A stretch of 6,394 nucleotides of DNA from Pseudomonadota bacterium (GTDB taxonomy: Bacteria > Pseudomonadota > Alphaproteobacteria > Acetobacterales > Acetobacteraceae): assembly GCA_021780935.1 (NCBI GenBank), contig JAJXXT010000129.1, positions 1 to 6,394 of the forward strand. The letters are read 5' to 3'. The notes under the pieces were generated by a model. That model saw only the letters and a list, made by a program, of their open reading frames with translations, made no database searches and was not told where the DNA came from. Below are positions 5,743 through 6,394 of the stretch, one piece after another. Position 1 is the first letter of the stretch. Each line of letters begins with the position of its first letter. A program made the translations under genes and the position numbers.

Positions 5743-5756
5743 TTGATCGAAATCAA
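5743..5756. promoter_or_regulatory. FNR/FixK-type (CRP-FNR family) binding site
   Basis: TTGATCGAAATCAA matches the consensus TTGAT-N4-ATCAA at all ten fixed positions and is a perfect dyad. It lies in the 83-nt gap after the dehydrogenase stop, with its centre about 66 bp before the ATG of the DksA-like gene, a distance that allows activation from near -40. I could not assign a clear -10 element (CATCAT at 5774-5779 is one weak candidate). It implies oxygen-, redox- or nitric-oxide-linked control of the downstream gene by an FNR, Anr or FixK-like protein. The same dyad could fold as a 5-bp RNA hairpin, but it has no terminator T-run. Confidence 0.65.
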
Positions 5757-5815
5757 GGCGATTTCCCGGCCGGCATCATAGGTCTGATTTTGTTCCGGGT
5801 CTCGGGAGGATTTCT

Positions 5816-6220
5816 ATGTCCCATGCAGTGCCTCGATCCGCCACGCATCGTCGTGCCCACGAGGATGATCTCACGCCGGCGATGATCGAGGAGTTTCGTG
5901 CGCGGCTGCTGGCGATGAAGGCCGACCTCGTGCATCGGATCCATGCCGAGCCCCCGGCGACCGCGCGTGGCGCGCGCGAAGGCGATCTCGCCGACCAGGC
6001 CAACGCCGACCTCGATTTCGAGCAGGAGGCGGAGGAAAGGCGGCGCGAGCATCGCGAGCTGGCCGAGGTCGAGCAGGCGCTGGCGCGGATCGAGAACGGC
6101 ACATACGGAATCTGCGCCGTGACCGGCGAGCCGATCGGGCTGCGCCGGCTGCAGGCGAACCCGACGGCCACGCTCTCGATCGCGGCTCAGGCCCAGCGGG
6201 AGAACCGCGGCGGGCGCTGA
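5816..6220 (+). CDS. DksA/TraR-family regulator with degenerate zinc finger
   Basis: DksA-family proteins bind in the RNA polymerase secondary channel and, with ppGpp in the classic case, alter promoter open-complex stability. This protein has 134 residues. It shows a long, charged, coiled-coil-type region (about 19-93) whose tip GDLADQANAD (56-65) aligns D57, D60 and A62 with E. coli DksA D71, D74 and A76, the residues essential for activity. The globular part starts ALARIENGTYGIC (88-100), as in the family. Of the four zinc ligands only C100 remains; the others are T103, S121 and A124, while spacing is unchanged (C100 to S121 is 21, as C114 to C135 in E. coli). Such zinc-independent variants exist, for example DksA2 of Pseudomonas aeruginosa. 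The start is supported by GGAGGA (5805-5810), 5 nt before the ATG. Expression is probably controlled by the FNR/FixK-type box upstream. Confidence 0.88.
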   Translation: MSHAVPRSATHRRAHEDDLTPAMIEEFRARLLAMKADLVHRIHAEPPATARGAREGDLADQANADLDFEQEAEERRREHRELAEVEQALARIENGTYGICAVTGEPIGLRRLQANPTATLSIAAQAQRENRGGR

Positions 6221-6246
6221 CGCGCCGTCAGGCGGTATGCTCCGCC
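6217..6246. repeat. Two adjacent small hairpins at the 3' end of the DksA-like gene
   Basis: CTGACG-cgc-CGTCAG (6217-6231) overlaps the stop codon, and GGCGG-tatgct-CCGCC (6231-6246) follows at once, sharing base 6231. Only one of the two can use that base. There is no T-run on either strand, so intrinsic termination is not supported; a weak or Rho-assisted end of the transcript is possible. Confidence 0.3.
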
Positions 6247-6394
6247 CCACGGCGATCGGGCCGCGAGTGGTGGATGCCGGGCAGGCTAGCGGATGGCTGC
6301 GTGACGCGGCTGCTCGCCCGGTGGAGCCGTTCGCGGCGCCAGGGGGCGTAACGCGGCAGTCGGTGCCTTGCGACGGATACGCCTGATTTGCGGG
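6247..6394. other. Right-end stretch with no supported gene
   Basis: About 150 nt remain after the DksA-like gene. On the minus strand two frames are open from the right edge, one ending in TAG at 6286-6288 (35 codons visible) and one ending in TGA at 6228-6230 (54 codons visible). Either could be the C-terminus of a leftward gene that converges on the DksA-like gene. Both are arginine- and proline-rich with no motif I recognise, so neither is called. A 49-codon plus-strand frame from 6237 has no ribosome binding site or recognisable features. Confidence 0.4.

Noticed and set aside
3246..5756. An 836-codon minus-strand frame containing pgsA at its end.
   Set aside because: Only the last 194 codons show protein-family similarity. 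The rest lies antisense to the ATPase and dehydrogenase genes, both of which have intact motifs and ribosome binding sites.
5743..5756. The TTGAT/ATCAA dyad as an intrinsic terminator for the dehydrogenase.
   Set aside because: The stem is only 5 bp, mostly A-T, with no T-run after it. The exact match to the FNR/FixK consensus explains it better.
6237..6386. A 49-codon plus-strand frame after the DksA-like gene.
   Set aside because: There is no ribosome binding site and no recognisable motif, and the composition is like that of neighbouring shadow frames.

Overview
The window is very GC-rich and densely coding. Its gene content points to an alphaproteobacterium, most likely Rhodospirillales/Acetobacteraceae. 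That placement is inferred from three things: the pgsA-moaD-moaE cluster, which is common in alphaproteobacteria; the style of the small lipoprotein; and the zinc-ligand-poor DksA relative. No rRNA, tRNA, CRISPR array, transposase or integrase was seen.

Left half (about 1-3830): one leftward block of genes that are close together and all on the minus strand. In transcription order they are pgsA (phosphatidylglycerophosphate synthase), mobB (guanine dinucleotide cofactor step of molybdenum cofactor synthesis), an unrecognised lipoprotein, moaD and moaE (the two subunits of molybdopterin synthase), a GT4-type glycosyltransferase, and the first 60 codons of a TPR protein cut by the window edge. 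Gaps are 5 nt (pgsA-mobB), 86 nt (mobB-lipoprotein), 19 nt (lipoprotein-moaD), 5 nt (moaD-moaE), 3 nt (moaE-glycosyltransferase) and 34 nt (glycosyltransferase-TPR). This looks like an operon that mixes membrane lipid synthesis, molybdenum cofactor synthesis and glycosylation. The other molybdenum cofactor genes (moaA, moaC, moeA, mobA) are not in the window.

Right half (about 3831-6394): a divergent intergenic region of 141 nt starts a rightward group. It holds a polar-amino-acid ABC transporter ATPase with no permease or binding protein in the window, a shikimate-dehydrogenase-family oxidoreductase whose substrate pocket departs from true AroE, and a DksA/TraR-family regulator that has kept one of the four zinc-finger cysteines. 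Between the ATPase and the dehydrogenase lies a 174-nt spacer with a long inverted repeat. Between the dehydrogenase and the DksA-like gene is a perfect FNR/FixK-type box (TTGAT-N4-ATCAA). The last roughly 150 nt hold no gene that can be supported.

The points most worth following are the FNR/FixK box in front of the DksA variant, the non-canonical shikimate-dehydrogenase paralog paired with an orphan amino-acid ATPase, and the inverted-repeat element between those two genes. No complete new defence or mobile system was seen.
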